Origin: Flavobacterium hungaricum
Lineage (GTDB): Bacteria; Bacteroidota; Bacteroidia; Flavobacteriales; Flavobacteriaceae
DNA length: 64,000 nt
Assembly: GCF_015182285.1 (NCBI RefSeq)
Contig: NZ_PRDM01000006.1
Span: 455,152-519,151 of the forward strand
Direction of reading: 5' to 3'
Of this stretch, positions 25,243 to 33,400 are shown piece after piece. Positions within the stretch are counted from its first letter, which is position 1. The number at the start of each line of letters is the position of its first letter. Below the pieces are notes generated by a model, which did not search any database, was not told where the DNA came from, and saw only the letters and a list, made by a program, of their open reading frames with translations. Both the position numbers and the translations under genes were made by a program.

Positions 25243-26394
25243 TTAGTAATCGTATTTTATTTTTTGTCTAAATTTTTCAGTCAGATTGTTTTGAATTAAG
25301 AAATTATAGCCAATATCAATAGTTTTGTTTTTAAATTTAAAATATCTTCCGTCAGTATTGACCGTTTCTTTTTTGTCGTCTGTATTCCAAAACATAATTT
25401 GGTATTTGTTTTCAAATTCCTGAGAGGTTTCTTTTCCTTTGTAAATTTCTGTGAAAAGATAAAAACTCTCCGATTTTGAAAGATCACAAATTTGATTTCC
25501 TTTTGTAAATCCTGCACCAAATATTGATAAAACAGGTCTTTCGGTTTTAAAAGGAACTAATTTTATTTGTTGATATAAATATCGAACAGGCATATAAGCC
25601 CAAATTAGCGGTATTGGAGAATTTCTTCCATAATCGTTAATCGATTTGACAACTTTTTTATTTTTTATGAATGTTATAGTAACGTTTTCATCGTCTGTCC
25701 AATTGGCTTCATAATTATTTTGAAGATTTTTTATATCGGCTTTTTTAAAATTGGTTTGAATTTTTTGAAATTCACTTTTAGTAATTTTAGAAGTAAAAAT
25801 CCCGTTTTGAGTATTATAATCCTGTCCATAAAATAAGATTTTGCCATTGTGATCAATACTTATATCTGCAATAGGGCAAGAACCATAACAACCAGAAGAC
25901 GAAACTATGATTTGATCATAATTTTCATTAGGATCGATTTTATACTTTGAACGTGCATATTTTGCAAATATACTGTCGCTCATTTTTACGGTTAAAGTAT
26001 CTCCAATAATGGATTGTATTTTTTGATTTTCCCAAGTCTTAGCTTCTAGATCTAAAATTTTTAAGCTGTCATTTTCGATTTTATATTCCGTTTTTGTTCC
26101 TAAGAAAATGATTTTTCGGTTTCGTCTTTGTTCCGCTTCGATTAATTTATAATAACCTAATTTGTTTTCGCAGACATTATTTTCAAGAAAATGGTATCCC
26201 TGGATGTGACCGCCAAAAGGAGATGGCGGTGGCGGATATTTGTAATCCTGATCTTTTTTTGGTTTTCTTAGGTCTTCAGTTTTAACGTAAGTCCATTCGC
26301 CAAGTATGTCTTTCGAAAATTGCTTGTCGTTGTTTCTTTTACAAGAATTCAAAATGAAAACAGTTATAATAAGTAGTGTAATTTTTTGAATCAT
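25243..26394 (-). CDS. Lipoprotein with DUF6438 domain
   Basis: This 383-residue protein has a lipobox (FILNSC) after a short hydrophobic leader. The middle contains the DUF6438 hallmark: SSSGCYGSCPIADISI followed by GKILFYGQDYN and the RxSPIPLIW-like end. The paired cysteines of GCYGSCP may form a disulfide. The N-terminal part (about 20-140) looks like a lipocalin-like beta domain with EWTYVKTE; the C-terminal part is unassigned. It is the first gene of a three-gene minus-strand group. Function of DUF6438 is unknown. Confidence 0.75.
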   Translation of the reverse strand: MIQKITLLIITVFILNSCKRNNDKQFSKDILGEWTYVKTEDLRKPKKDQDYKYPPPPSPFGGHIQGYHFLENNVCENKLGYYKLIEAEQRRNRKIIFLGTKTEYKIENDSLKILDLEAKTWENQKIQSIIGDTLTVKMSDSIFAKYARSKYKIDPNENYDQIIVSSSGCYGSCPIADISIDHNGKILFYGQDYNTQNGIFTSKITKSEFQKIQTNFKKADIKNLQNNYEANWTDDENVTITFIKNKKVVKSINDYGRNSPIPLIWAYMPVRYLYQQIKLVPFKTERPVLSIFGAGFTKGNQICDLSKSESFYLFTEIYKGKETSQEFENKYQIMFWNTDDKKETVNTDGRYFKFKNKTIDIGYNFLIQNNLTEKFRQKIKYDY

Positions 26395-26462
26395 AAATTA
26401 TAGCGGTTTTTGGTGTAGGTTAATGGTTTTGTAAATATAATTTTTTTCTGATAAGTTTATAT

Positions 26463-26503
26463 AAAAACAAACAGCCTTAGAAATTCTAAAGCTGTTTGTT
26501 TTT
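26463..26503. terminator. Hairpin terminator
   Basis: AAAAACAAACAGC at 26463-26475 pairs with GCTGTTTGTTTTT at 26491-26503, with inner TTAGAA/TTCTAA pairing. It follows the DJ-1-like gene that ends at 26531 on the minus strand. Confidence 0.85.
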
Positions 26504-26530
26504 ATAGCGACTTGATTTTTTATGAGAGAA

Positions 26531-27280
26531 TTAAGTTTTGAAATTATTTTTTAAAATCACGATCACTTCATTTGCTACTCTTGCGCCTGAAGTTGGGTCT
26601 TGACCCGTTACAAATCGTCCGTCAACAATGTAAAATGCGTCGCCGCCTTTTTTAGAATATACAAAATCGCCTCTATTATCTTTAATTGCTTTGTCTATAG
26701 AAAACGGAAATGCTTTGTAATAGGCAGCATCTTTATTTTCAAATTCGTCAGGAAAACCGGTTATTTTTTTTCCGGCATACAGAGCTGTTTTGTTTTCGTC
26801 TGTTAAATTGGTAATTCCTGCAGTACCATGGCAAATAGCAGCAATTACTCCGTTTTTGTTATAGATCGCTCTTGCAATTCTTTGTATAGCTGCATTTTCT
26901 GGCACGCCATACATTGCAGCACCGCCGCCAACATAAAAAATTGCTGAATAATTATTGCTAATAATTTCAGATGGTTTTAAAGTATGTTCTAATTTGTCCA
27001 TAAAAATACCGTCGTAAAGATATTTTTTTTGCAGACTGTCAGAGGTATTGATATAACCAATCGGAATTGCACCGCCACTCGGACTGATAAAATCTACACT
27101 GTAGCCCGCTTTTATAAATACATCATAAGGAACTATAATTTCTTCAAAATGGTTAGCAGCAGTAATTTTAGTTTTTCCATAAAAATCTTGGTTGGACGTT
27201 ACAAACAGTATTTTATTTTGCGCATAACAGCCGACAGTATATTGGACTGTGAAAATCAGATACAATAGTAGTCTATTCAT
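26531..27280 (-). CDS. DJ-1/PfpI family protein, secreted
   Basis: This 249-residue protein has a signal peptide (cleavage near GCYAQ), unusual for this mostly cytoplasmic superfamily. The core has FVTSN at the start, FYVGGGAAMYG, and the nucleophile elbow AICHGTAG with its Cys. This matches the class I glutamine amidotransferase-like fold of the Hsp31/YajL/PfpI group. Members act as glyoxalase III, deglycase-type or chaperone proteins. It is the last gene of the AraC, NTF2-like, DJ-1 operon. Periplasmic detoxification is an inference from leader plus family. Confidence 0.85.
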   Translation of the reverse strand: MNRLLLYLIFTVQYTVGCYAQNKILFVTSNQDFYGKTKITAANHFEEIIVPYDVFIKAGYSVDFISPSGGAIPIGYINTSDSLQKKYLYDGIFMDKLEHTLKPSEIISNNYSAIFYVGGGAAMYGVPENAAIQRIARAIYNKNGVIAAICHGTAGITNLTDENKTALYAGKKITGFPDEFENKDAAYYKAFPFSIDKAIKDNRGDFVYSKKGGDAFYIVDGRFVTGQDPTSGARVANEVIVILKNNFKT

Positions 27281-27321
27281 TTTTAGAAAAGTTGAGGTTA
27301 GTTTTAAGAAAGAAAATTGAT

Positions 27322-27783
27322 CTATTTTTGTGCCTTTGCAACAATCGGTTCTACTGTTTTATGAGGTGTTCTGGTTGAAATTTTATCTACAATAAACCAT
27401 CCGTCATTGGTTTTCATGAGATGAAAATAATCTACAAATAAAAGTCTTGCGGTACTGATTTCGACTTTTGCATTGGCAATGTCATTTGTGAAATCTATAA
27501 ACACGATACGTCCCGACCAGTTTTCGGGCTTGGCATGTTTTTTATAACCAACAACATATTTTGATTTTGTAACTATGTTGAATTTGTTTTCGGCAAAATA
27601 CTTGAGCTGCCAAGAGTCGTGAAAAGAGGTAGCAACCTTAAGTGAATCGCCGGTAGCCTGCCCATCAATGTAAAGATTAAGCGTTTTTTGAATTTGCAGT
27701 AAATCGTTCCCGGCATCTGGGTCTTGGGCATTCATAGTAAAGGACAAAAAAACAAAAGGAAATAAATAAAAGACGTTTCTCAT
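27322..27783 (-). CDS. NTF2-like (lumazine-binding-type) protein, secreted
   Basis: This 153-residue protein has a signal peptide ending TMNAQ, followed by an NTF2-like alpha+beta domain. It opens LLQIQKTLNLYIDGQATGD, then SFHDSW, and ends in the usual paired strands FVDYFHLMKTNDGWFIVDKI. This pattern fits the lumazine-binding / SnoaL-like group of small ligand-binding or scaffold domains. It is spaced 41 bp from the DJ-1-like gene and 103 bp from the AraC-type regulator on the same strand. No catalytic residues can be pinned down. Confidence 0.8.
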   Translation of the reverse strand: MRNVFYLFPFVFLSFTMNAQDPDAGNDLLQIQKTLNLYIDGQATGDSLKVATSFHDSWQLKYFAENKFNIVTKSKYVVGYKKHAKPENWSGRIVFIDFTNDIANAKVEISTARLLFVDYFHLMKTNDGWFIVDKISTRTPHKTVEPIVAKAQK

Positions 27784-27886
27784 TTTTAAAATTTTAAATT
27801 GTTAATAATGAGAGCAAATATCTTAGATCAGGATGTAGCGGCGGTTTTAATTTATAATCTTGAACTCTTATTTTATAAAATAAAAC

Positions 27887-28915
27887 TCATTTTGAATACG
27901 ATTTTTGGTATTCTGCGGGAGTTAAACCAGTTGTTTTTTTGAAGGCCGTAAAAAAGGTAGATTTTGAGTTAAAGCCACTGTCGTAACCCAAACTTTCGAG
28001 TGTGATTTTACTTTCGTTTTCTAAAAGTTTTTTGGCTTTTTCAATTCTATATTCTTTGATGAGGTTAGAAAAAGATTTACCTAAAACTTCATTTACGTAT
28101 TGAGATAAGATGTGTTTGGATATTTTGAGTTCTTTTGCAGCATCGTCAAGACTAAAATTAGGATTAAGATAAAGTTCTTTTTCTACTATCAAAGCTAATT
28201 TTTGATCGATTAGAGCCAGCATTGCAGCATCGATTTCTTTATTCTTATATTTTTCTTTTTCCTGAAAAAAGTTGGATTCATTGTTATTTCTAAAAATCAA
28301 AAGCAAGGCAACTAAATATAAAACAAATGTAAAGGACAAAGCGCCAATGATATAAGAGGTGTAAGATGCGACGGTATAAGCCAGCCAGATAATGGCTACG
28401 CCAATATAAATACTCAGTGACCATACATCGATTTTTTTTAAAGGTTCTTTTTCTCTGATTTTTTGAATAATGGGGTTTATAAACTGGAAAGACAAAACGA
28501 TATAAACAAACCATTGAAAATAGATTGCTTTTACAATCCAGATTTTCCAAATTGCCAAATGTTTAACATACGGATAAAAAGAGCCTATAAGTGTTATTGC
28601 GGCTAGGTACGGAATAACGTGTTTGACCCAATTTTGGTTTTTCTCTTTTGAAGGTTTTAGATATAAAAAAAGAAACGGACCAATGAGAATACAAGCAGAA
28701 AGTCCGATTTGAATGAAAATATTGGAGAGGTTTGGATTAAAGTAAAAAAAGACTGATTTAACAATTCTAATACTTAAAACCAGCATTAACAGCGATAAAA
28801 AATAGTTAGAGAAAATTTTCTTCTTCGCATTTATCGCAAAATAAACCGAAAGTATAAAACCATTAAATGCTCCTAATGCACTAAGAAAAAAAAGTAACTG
28901 GTTTGAATCTGCCAT
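27887..28915 (-). CDS. AraC family regulator with membrane domain
   Basis: This 342-residue protein has about seven hydrophobic segments in the first 220 residues, then a cytoplasmic AraC/XylS domain with two HTH motifs (LDDAAKELKISKHILSQYVNEVLG and LESLGYDSGFNSKSTFFTAFKKTTGLTPAEYQ-type sequence). Membrane-embedded AraC regulators are common in Bacteroidota and sense envelope or small-molecule cues. It is the first gene of a minus-strand run with the NTF2-like and DJ-1-like secreted proteins, which it likely controls. Confidence 0.88.
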   Translation of the reverse strand: MADSNQLLFFLSALGAFNGFILSVYFAINAKKKIFSNYFLSLLMLVLSIRIVKSVFFYFNPNLSNIFIQIGLSACILIGPFLFLYLKPSKEKNQNWVKHVIPYLAAITLIGSFYPYVKHLAIWKIWIVKAIYFQWFVYIVLSFQFINPIIQKIREKEPLKKIDVWSLSIYIGVAIIWLAYTVASYTSYIIGALSFTFVLYLVALLLIFRNNNESNFFQEKEKYKNKEIDAAMLALIDQKLALIVEKELYLNPNFSLDDAAKELKISKHILSQYVNEVLGKSFSNLIKEYRIEKAKKLLENESKITLESLGYDSGFNSKSTFFTAFKKTTGLTPAEYQKSYSK

Positions 28916-29016
28916 GTTTTTTGTTGTTTTAAAGCCATTTCATGTATTGCTTTAAGCGAATGTAAGAAAAATTTTAAATCAACTTTATTTGTTTTTACTT
29001 TCTTAAGATTGGATAT

Positions 29017-29349
29017 TCACGTTATTTTAATATTTTCTTGCAAAGCTAAATCTGAAATGAATAATTTGAACTCTTTAATTAATATTTCATATGCATTCCT
29101 TTCATTACCATCAGCGATTACTTTTAAAATATATTCTGTCCAAAACAATGAAGTTTTTTTGTCTCTGTTATTTAGCCATTCAGAGAAAAGATTATTAATT
29201 GAAGTTGAATGAATGTTATCAATACAAGTTAAATAACCAAATGAAAAAGAAGATAGTTTAGCGTAATCAGGGTTTGTAAAAAACATTTTAGGTTTTGATT
29301 CAAGATCATTAATCATACTATTTAATTTCTTTAGAATGTTTGCTCTCAT
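29017..29349 (-). CDS. Hypothetical small helical protein
   Basis: This 110-residue soluble protein begins MRANILKKLNSMIND and is predicted mostly helical, with an LFSEWLNNRDKKTSLFW segment. It has no leader or membrane helix. Similar small helical proteins occur in immunity-type loci, but no family is recognised. The neighbours are other short unassigned genes on the same strand with modest spacers. Confidence 0.55.
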   Translation of the reverse strand: MRANILKKLNSMINDLESKPKMFFTNPDYAKLSSFSFGYLTCIDNIHSTSINNLFSEWLNNRDKKTSLFWTEYILKVIADGNERNAYEILIKEFKLFISDLALQENIKIT

Positions 29350-29395
29350 AAATTGTACAAATTAAAGTGTGTCATAATGTAAAAAGTTTTTATGA

Positions 29396-29863
29396 TTACT
29401 CTTTTTTTAAAATTAAAAAATAAGGATCTTGATAAATTGCAATTTCAGATGCATTAATCTTAAAAATAAGGATCTTATTTTCTTCTTTTTTAGAATCTAA
29501 AATACCTTCAAAATATTCAATCTTTTTGTTTTTTGAAATAGAATCATTTTTCCATCCTAAACTAGTAGAAAGACGTTCTAAATTATTAATAGGGAGTTCT
29601 TTCATTTGGCAAACCTTTTTCTTTAGAATTTGAATGTCTGTTTTTAGATCAAAGCAATTATCGGGTTGAGGGAAATAAATTTTATCTTCTTTAATGACAA
29701 TGTTTTTATTTAAACAGGATTTGTAAAATTGTTCCTTTTCATTAAGATCCGATGTTGTGAAAATTTCAGAATTTACAATTTTCCAATTTCCATTTATGCA
29801 GTAATCTGAAGAGTTACAGCAGTAAATAATCAATAATAACATTAAGAATATGCTTTTTCTCAT
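29396..29863 (-). CDS. Hypothetical lipoprotein
   Basis: This 155-residue protein has a leader with a possible lipobox (IIYCC). The mature part has several cysteines, including CINGNW and KSCLNKN, and beta-prone segments (KIYFPQPDNCFDLKTD, ENKILIFKINASEIAIYQD). It resembles small lipocalin-like secreted proteins, but no family can be named. It is located in a run of short lineage-specific genes. Confidence 0.55.
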   Translation of the reverse strand: MRKSIFLMLLLIIYCCNSSDYCINGNWKIVNSEIFTTSDLNEKEQFYKSCLNKNIVIKEDKIYFPQPDNCFDLKTDIQILKKKVCQMKELPINNLERLSTSLGWKNDSISKNKKIEYFEGILDSKKEENKILIFKINASEIAIYQDPYFLILKKE

Positions 29864-29957
29864 ATCAGGTATATTAGTTGTTTTATTTTAGAAAAGAATA
29901 ATTAATTAGAACATTATACTTAAAGTTTATACTTATTAGAAAATGCAATTTTCATAT

Positions 29958-30242
29958 TTATTGTTTTTTGACGTTCTTTTTAATTACTTTTTTCCAAATA
30001 AGAATAACAACTAATAAGGTCACTGCTAAAATAAAAGTTATATAATTAAATGTAAATTCAGATTCAACAGTTGTGAAGATATAATCTGTATGCTGTTCAG
30101 GAACAAATCCTCCTTTTACTTCTGAAAAACCTTGTTGAGAAATATCGTAGCCATTTTTATTATAATCTTTAAAACTTAAATAACAAAGGAGTGAGATTGA
30201 AGTTAGAGCTATAAACAAATAAAGAAACGTTTTCTTTCTCAT
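29958..30242 (-). CDS. Small two-helix membrane protein
   Basis: This 94-residue protein has one hydrophobic helix near the N-terminus (residues 5-23) and a second near the C-terminus (about 65-84), with an exposed 40-residue loop containing GFVPEQHTDYIFTT. The C-terminal tail is lysine-rich and probably cytoplasmic. No family recognised. It is 42 bp downstream of the lipoprotein gene on the same strand and could share its transcript. Confidence 0.55.
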   Translation of the reverse strand: MRKKTFLYLFIALTSISLLCYLSFKDYNKNGYDISQQGFSEVKGGFVPEQHTDYIFTTVESEFTFNYITFILAVTLLVVILIWKKVIKKNVKKQ

Positions 30243-30284
30243 AAATTTATAATGATTAAGTTGAGGTTGATAAAATTTACATGA

Positions 30285-30971
30285 TTATTTTTTGGCTTCA
30301 TGATTATCAATGAAAGCAGGAAGTTCAGATAATGGTCTTAATTGATTTAAATCTTCTTTTTTTGTCGGCATATTATGAAAATCATAATTATCTACTTGTG
30401 TCATAAATTTATATTCTCCGACCAAATTATCCAGTAATAAAGAACCTCCATAAAATATTTCGTTATAATTTTCCTCATTAATTCCAGTAGAATATATTAT
30501 CAATTCTAAACTGCCATTTTCAACTATTGGAAGAAATTGCATTTTAGAAGGTTCCAGTTCTATTTGATCCGACAAGTAAATAATGTCTGTGAATAGTTTC
30601 TTGTCTTTTTTTTGCCTAAAAGCAATAAATTTCCAGCCTTTAATTTTTGGAGACTTTTCTATCATTTTTTGGACAGTTGGAATTAATTGTTTTACACCAT
30701 CTGCGGAAATGGTTAAAGATATAATTCCATTTTTTATTGGCTTTATTTCGAATGCGAGTTCTTTTTCAATTGCGCTTGCATTATCTAAAATCTCTTGTAA
30801 GACTTCGTCTAAATCTATTTCTGGATTCCTAAACCTTTTTTCATTTTCAATAAACCAATTCCAAAATGTTTCGATTTTCTGTTCTTTAGATTCAGCTGTA
30901 TTTTCGTTTTCAATTTTCTTGTTACAACCCGCAATTGAGAAAAATAAGATTAAGTATAGTATGTTTTTCAT
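30285..30971 (-). CDS. Hypothetical lipoprotein
   Basis: I place the start at 30971 (MKNILYLIL), which yields a good leader and lipobox (FSIAGC). An upstream in-frame start at 31103 would put a membrane-like stretch before it and run close to the tRNA terminator. The 228-residue product has a FWNWFIENEKRF segment, a helical part and a beta-rich end (GWKFIAFRQKK, GSLELIIYSTGI). I have a sense of a recurrent Bacteroidota domain here but cannot name it. Function unknown. Confidence 0.65.
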   Translation of the reverse strand: MKNILYLILFFSIAGCNKKIENENTAESKEQKIETFWNWFIENEKRFRNPEIDLDEVLQEILDNASAIEKELAFEIKPIKNGIISLTISADGVKQLIPTVQKMIEKSPKIKGWKFIAFRQKKDKKLFTDIIYLSDQIELEPSKMQFLPIVENGSLELIIYSTGINEENYNEIFYGGSLLLDNLVGEYKFMTQVDNYDFHNMPTKKEDLNQLRPLSELPAFIDNHEAKK

Positions 30972-31091
30972 TTTTTTGTTTTCAGAGCCAAACAAATATA
31001 GGGATAGAAATATAGGTACAGATAAAAATATTGAAGATAAAAATAGAGACTGCAGCGTATTAATTTTAATGCTAGCTAAAGGCTTAAAAAG

Positions 31092-31125
31092 AAAAAAGGT
31101 CAAGTAAATTAATACTTAACCTTTT
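31092..31125 (-). terminator. Terminator of tRNA-Lys copy 1
   Basis: AAAAGGTCAAGTA pairs with TACTTAACCTTTT with one mismatch, directly downstream of the tRNA on the minus strand, ending in a T-run. Nearly the same hairpin follows tRNA-Lys copy 2 at 37590-37623. Confidence 0.8.
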
Positions 31126-31126
31126 G

Positions 31127-31199
31127 TGACCCGACTGGGGCTCGAACCCAGGACCCCATCATTAAAAGTGATGTGCTCTACCGACTGAGCTATCGAGTC
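31127..31199 (-). tRNA. tRNA-Lys(TTT), copy 1
   Basis: A 73-nt cloverleaf read on the minus strand: acceptor GACTCGA pairs with TCGGGTC, D-arm GCTC...GAGC, anticodon loop CTTTTAA (anticodon TTT), T-arm CTGGG TTCGAGC CCCAG, discriminator A. CCA is not encoded. The sequence is identical to the two copies at 37625 and 37738. It has its own promoter box and terminator. Confidence 0.97.
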
Positions 31200-31221
31200 A
31201 TTGCTTTTTCTAATGAGCGTG

Positions 31222-31229
31222 CAAAGATA
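31222..31229 (-). promoter_or_regulatory. Promoter -7 box for tRNA-Lys copy 1
   Basis: TATCTTTG on the minus strand matches TAnnTTTG and lies 22 bp before the tRNA 5' end, followed by GCACGC. The same arrangement (TATATTTGCACCCGC) precedes the tRNA cluster at 37834. Confidence 0.65.
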
Positions 31230-31369
31230 AGTACTTTATTTAGTTTGTAAAGCCTTTTTTGCAATGATTTTTATAATAAATTTTATTATAGCTGTAAGTT
31301 CTTATTTTGCAATGAAATATGTTTTATGTAATTATGGCGGGGGAAAATTAAAAATGCTAATTTTCTGAA

Positions 31370-31777
31370 TTATTTATTGATTAGTTTCTCAAGTCTTTGC
31401 ATCATCTCGTCTTTTTCTTTCAACATACGCTCATACAAGGCAATTTTTTCTTCATGCATTTGTACAATTTTATCAATCGGATTTAAAGTGCAATTGATAT
31501 ATCCAGAATTGTTAGCAACTGCTCCTTCATGAAAAGTGTTAGAAATAATATTTATCGCCTGTTCTTCATCAAAATTTTGAAAAGCTTCCACAGGAATTTT
31601 CAATACATCTGAAATTTGTTTCAGCAAATTGTTTTCAATCACATCTTTCTGCTCCAGCATAGAAATTTTCTTTTGATTCCAATCTTCTCCCAAATCATAG
31701 GCTAATGCTTCCTGTTTTATGTTAAGCATTTCTCTAAAACGTTTTACATTTCTTCCCTGATGTATTTTCTGTTCCAT
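31370..31777 (-). CDS. XRE-type helix-turn-helix regulator with coiled-coil tail
   Basis: This 135-residue protein has an N-terminal HTH_3-type domain (GRNVKRFREMLNIKQEALAYDLGEDWNQKKISMLEQ, residues 7-43), with the WNQKKISMLE recognition helix followed by a VIENNLLKQISDVL helix. Its C-terminal helix is a likely coiled coil (EEKIALYERMLKEKDEMMQRLEKLI) for dimerisation. Small XRE proteins of this build are common as single genes in Flavobacterium. It sits just inside the tRNA-Lys boundary, with a TATCTTTG promoter box at 31838-31845. Target unknown. Confidence 0.85.
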   Translation of the reverse strand: MEQKIHQGRNVKRFREMLNIKQEALAYDLGEDWNQKKISMLEQKDVIENNLLKQISDVLKIPVEAFQNFDEEQAINIISNTFHEGAVANNSGYINCTLNPIDKIVQMHEEKIALYERMLKEKDEMMQRLEKLINK

Positions 31778-31837
31778 AATGAGTATTTTCTAAAGGCTTA
31801 AAGATAGAGCCATACAGATTAAAAAAAGTGTGATTTT

Positions 31838-31845
31838 CAAAGATA
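31838..31845 (-). promoter_or_regulatory. Promoter -7 box for the XRE-type gene
   Basis: TATCTTTG (TAnnTTTG) on the minus strand lies 60 bp before the HTH gene start; a TTTTG occurs upstream, closer than the usual -33 spacing. Confidence 0.45.
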
Positions 31846-32020
31846 GAAAAATATCCTGCAAAATATTCTTTTTGTCAGATATTATATCCGCTTAAGAATA
31901 GTTGTCTTTTTAAAAACTTTTTGATTTTTTAAGTTAGTTCTATTTTGTTCATGATTTTTGAGACGTATGAAATAGGGGGGGGACGGTATAACGAAGATTT
32001 TTTCTTCTTTATATCGTTTT

Positions 32021-32048
32021 GTGACCTTGACGGGGCAGAATTCGAACC
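32021..32048. repeat. 28-bp repeat, tRNA 3'-end-like, copy 1
   Basis: The stretch from GTGACC to TTCGAACC agrees at 26 of 28 positions with 33163-33190. On the minus strand it reads like the T-loop (GGTTCGAATTC) and 3' acceptor side of a tRNA, but no complete cloverleaf can be formed. In both places a recombinase-end fragment follows about 60-100 bp later, so it may be a remnant of an integration site. Confidence 0.5.
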
Positions 32049-32102
32049 TTTTGCTAGATGATTTAAAAAATTTAAATGATGCCTAATTTTGTGATTTAAT
32101 AA

Positions 32103-32282
32103 AGTAAAAAGTCCACCGAAATTTGCACGTATGTCAACACTAGAATTATTCGACAAATAAAAAGTTATGTGCATAATAAACCTGATGAAGCTAACGCCAA
32201 ACTTTTCTATCTTGACGACGAGGAATTCTTAACGAAATTGAATGAACTTGAAAGACGATGGAACGAAATTAAAAAGCAATAA
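32103..32282 (+). pseudogene. Decayed tyrosine recombinase C-terminal end, fused to an unrelated tail
   Basis: A 59-codon open frame without a start codon begins just after a stop at 32100. Its first part, STEICTYVNTRIIRQIKS, resembles the end of tyrosine recombinases (the TTEIYTHVS region with the catalytic Tyr, followed by IKSP). It then runs into an unrelated stretch with AKLFYLDDEEFL and ends at a stop. The second copy at 33287 shares the recombinase part. No upstream catalytic Arg/His boxes are visible, so this is a remnant. The remaining 31778-32409 spacer has no gene that I can support. Confidence 0.6.
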
Positions 32283-32409
32283 GTGAGAGACTTCATGAAG
32301 GGCACATTTTTTGAATATATTTTTTGGAAAAGACCAAAGCGGGAGATATTTGCTTTGCATCTTTTTAAAGAGCATTTTGTCAAGTAAATTATATAAATGT
32401 TAAAGTCAC

Positions 32410-33051
32410 ATGAGAAAAATTCTCCCAATATTAGTATTATTGACATCGATTCTATCTTTTGCACAAAAAAAAGAGAATTGGAATGAAATTACAATTAAAA
32501 CTTTAGACTCAATAAAGAGCGAACTAAAAACAGAGCAAATAAATTGTTTTAATTTGTTGATTTCAAAAAGAGAAGATTACCAAACTCAAAAGCGAATTGA
32601 TACAACTAGTTCGACAATTTTAATAGTTGAGGGATATAATTTTTCTGAAAGAAAATATGGAATTTATGAAGATTTTCTTTTCGATAATGATCATATATTT
32701 TCTTATGAAAATGGTGTTCAAGAAATTGGGGTAAGTTTCAACGATTATGAAGATTTTATAGAATCTGCTCTCAATAAAAAGACTTTGGACTCCATTAAAC
32801 CACGAAAATATAAAGCAGTATTTGGTTGTTCGCCTACCAAAAGAACAATAAGAAAATCAAGGAAAATAGTGGAAATGGCTCAAAAAGAAGGTGTGATAAT
32901 CGAAGAATATGTAAAAATCTTAACCTTGATTGATAATAGAACTAGAAAAATAAAAGTCTCCTTTTTGATTCCCAAAGCAGGAAATAGAGAAGTCCAAATT
33001 TCTTATGGGCCTTATTACTCAGAAATGAAATTGGAATATTGGCTAAATTGA
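32410..33051 (+). CDS. Hypothetical secreted protein
   Basis: This 213-residue protein has a signal peptide (hydrophobic core, cleavage near LSFAQ). The mature part contains STILIVEGYNFSERKYGIYEDF and a C-terminal GNREVQISYGPYYSEMKLEYW. It also has FGCSPTKRTIRK with a lone Cys. I recognise no family. It lies between the two recombinase remnants inside the tRNA-flanked segment, so it may be accessory cargo. It is followed by a 463-bp spacer holding only remnants and a hairpin. Confidence 0.6.
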   Translation: MRKILPILVLLTSILSFAQKKENWNEITIKTLDSIKSELKTEQINCFNLLISKREDYQTQKRIDTTSSTILIVEGYNFSERKYGIYEDFLFDNDHIFSYENGVQEIGVSFNDYEDFIESALNKKTLDSIKPRKYKAVFGCSPTKRTIRKSRKIVEMAQKEGVIIEEYVKILTLIDNRTRKIKVSFLIPKAGNREVQISYGPYYSEMKLEYWLN

Positions 33052-33162
33052 ATTATGACTTTGATCTCTCCTTGCTAGTGCGAACGTCCCGCTAGTGAAT
33101 ATAACGGAAATTAAAAATCACTTAGACAAAAAAAGCTCCTGATTTCTCTGAAGCTTTACTTA

Positions 33163-33190
33163 GTGACCTTGACGGTACAGAATTCGAACC
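33163..33190. repeat. 28-bp repeat, tRNA 3'-end-like, copy 2
   Basis: Second copy of the sequence at 32021-32048, differing at two positions. Just before it (33130-33160) a terminator-like hairpin with AAAGCTCC/GAAGCTTT reads on the minus strand, the same order (terminator, then tRNA 3' end) as found at the tRNA-Leu gene at 37498. Confidence 0.5.
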
Positions 33191-33286
33191 ATTTATTGGA
33201 AGACTTGAAGATTTTGAATGATGTTTAGTTTTTTGATTCGACTTTAATATTATTATTGATTAATCATGTTTGTATTGATTCAAAAC

Positions 33287-33367
33287 AGCACTAAGTCCAC
33301 TGAATTTTATATCCATGTCAGTACCAAAATCATTCAACGAATTAAAAGTTCTTTTGATTATTTATAA
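33287..33367 (+). pseudogene. Decayed tyrosine recombinase C-terminal end
   Basis: A 26-codon stretch ending in TAA reads STKSTEFYIHVSTKIIQRI, then KSSFDYL. It matches the terminal motif of tyrosine recombinases/integrases, where the Tyr of the IYTHVS-like segment is the nucleophile and the protein ends a few residues after IKSPxDxL. No upstream body of the gene is found. It lies 34 bp before the nested hairpin that precedes the cassette-like array. Confidence 0.65.
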
Positions 33368-33400
33368 GTTTATTATTATATATTTGATAACAAATAAACC

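Noticed and set aside
30583..31107. 174-codon plus-strand frame
   Set aside because: Antisense to the lipoprotein gene at 30285-30971, with Phe/Ile/Ser-rich shadow composition.
31929..32174. 81-codon minus-strand frame
   Set aside because: Spans the tRNA-like repeat and the recombinase remnant; composition is not protein-like.
32207..32464. 85-codon minus-strand frame
   Set aside because: Low-information, overlaps the start of the secreted-protein gene at 32410; no leader, motif or context.
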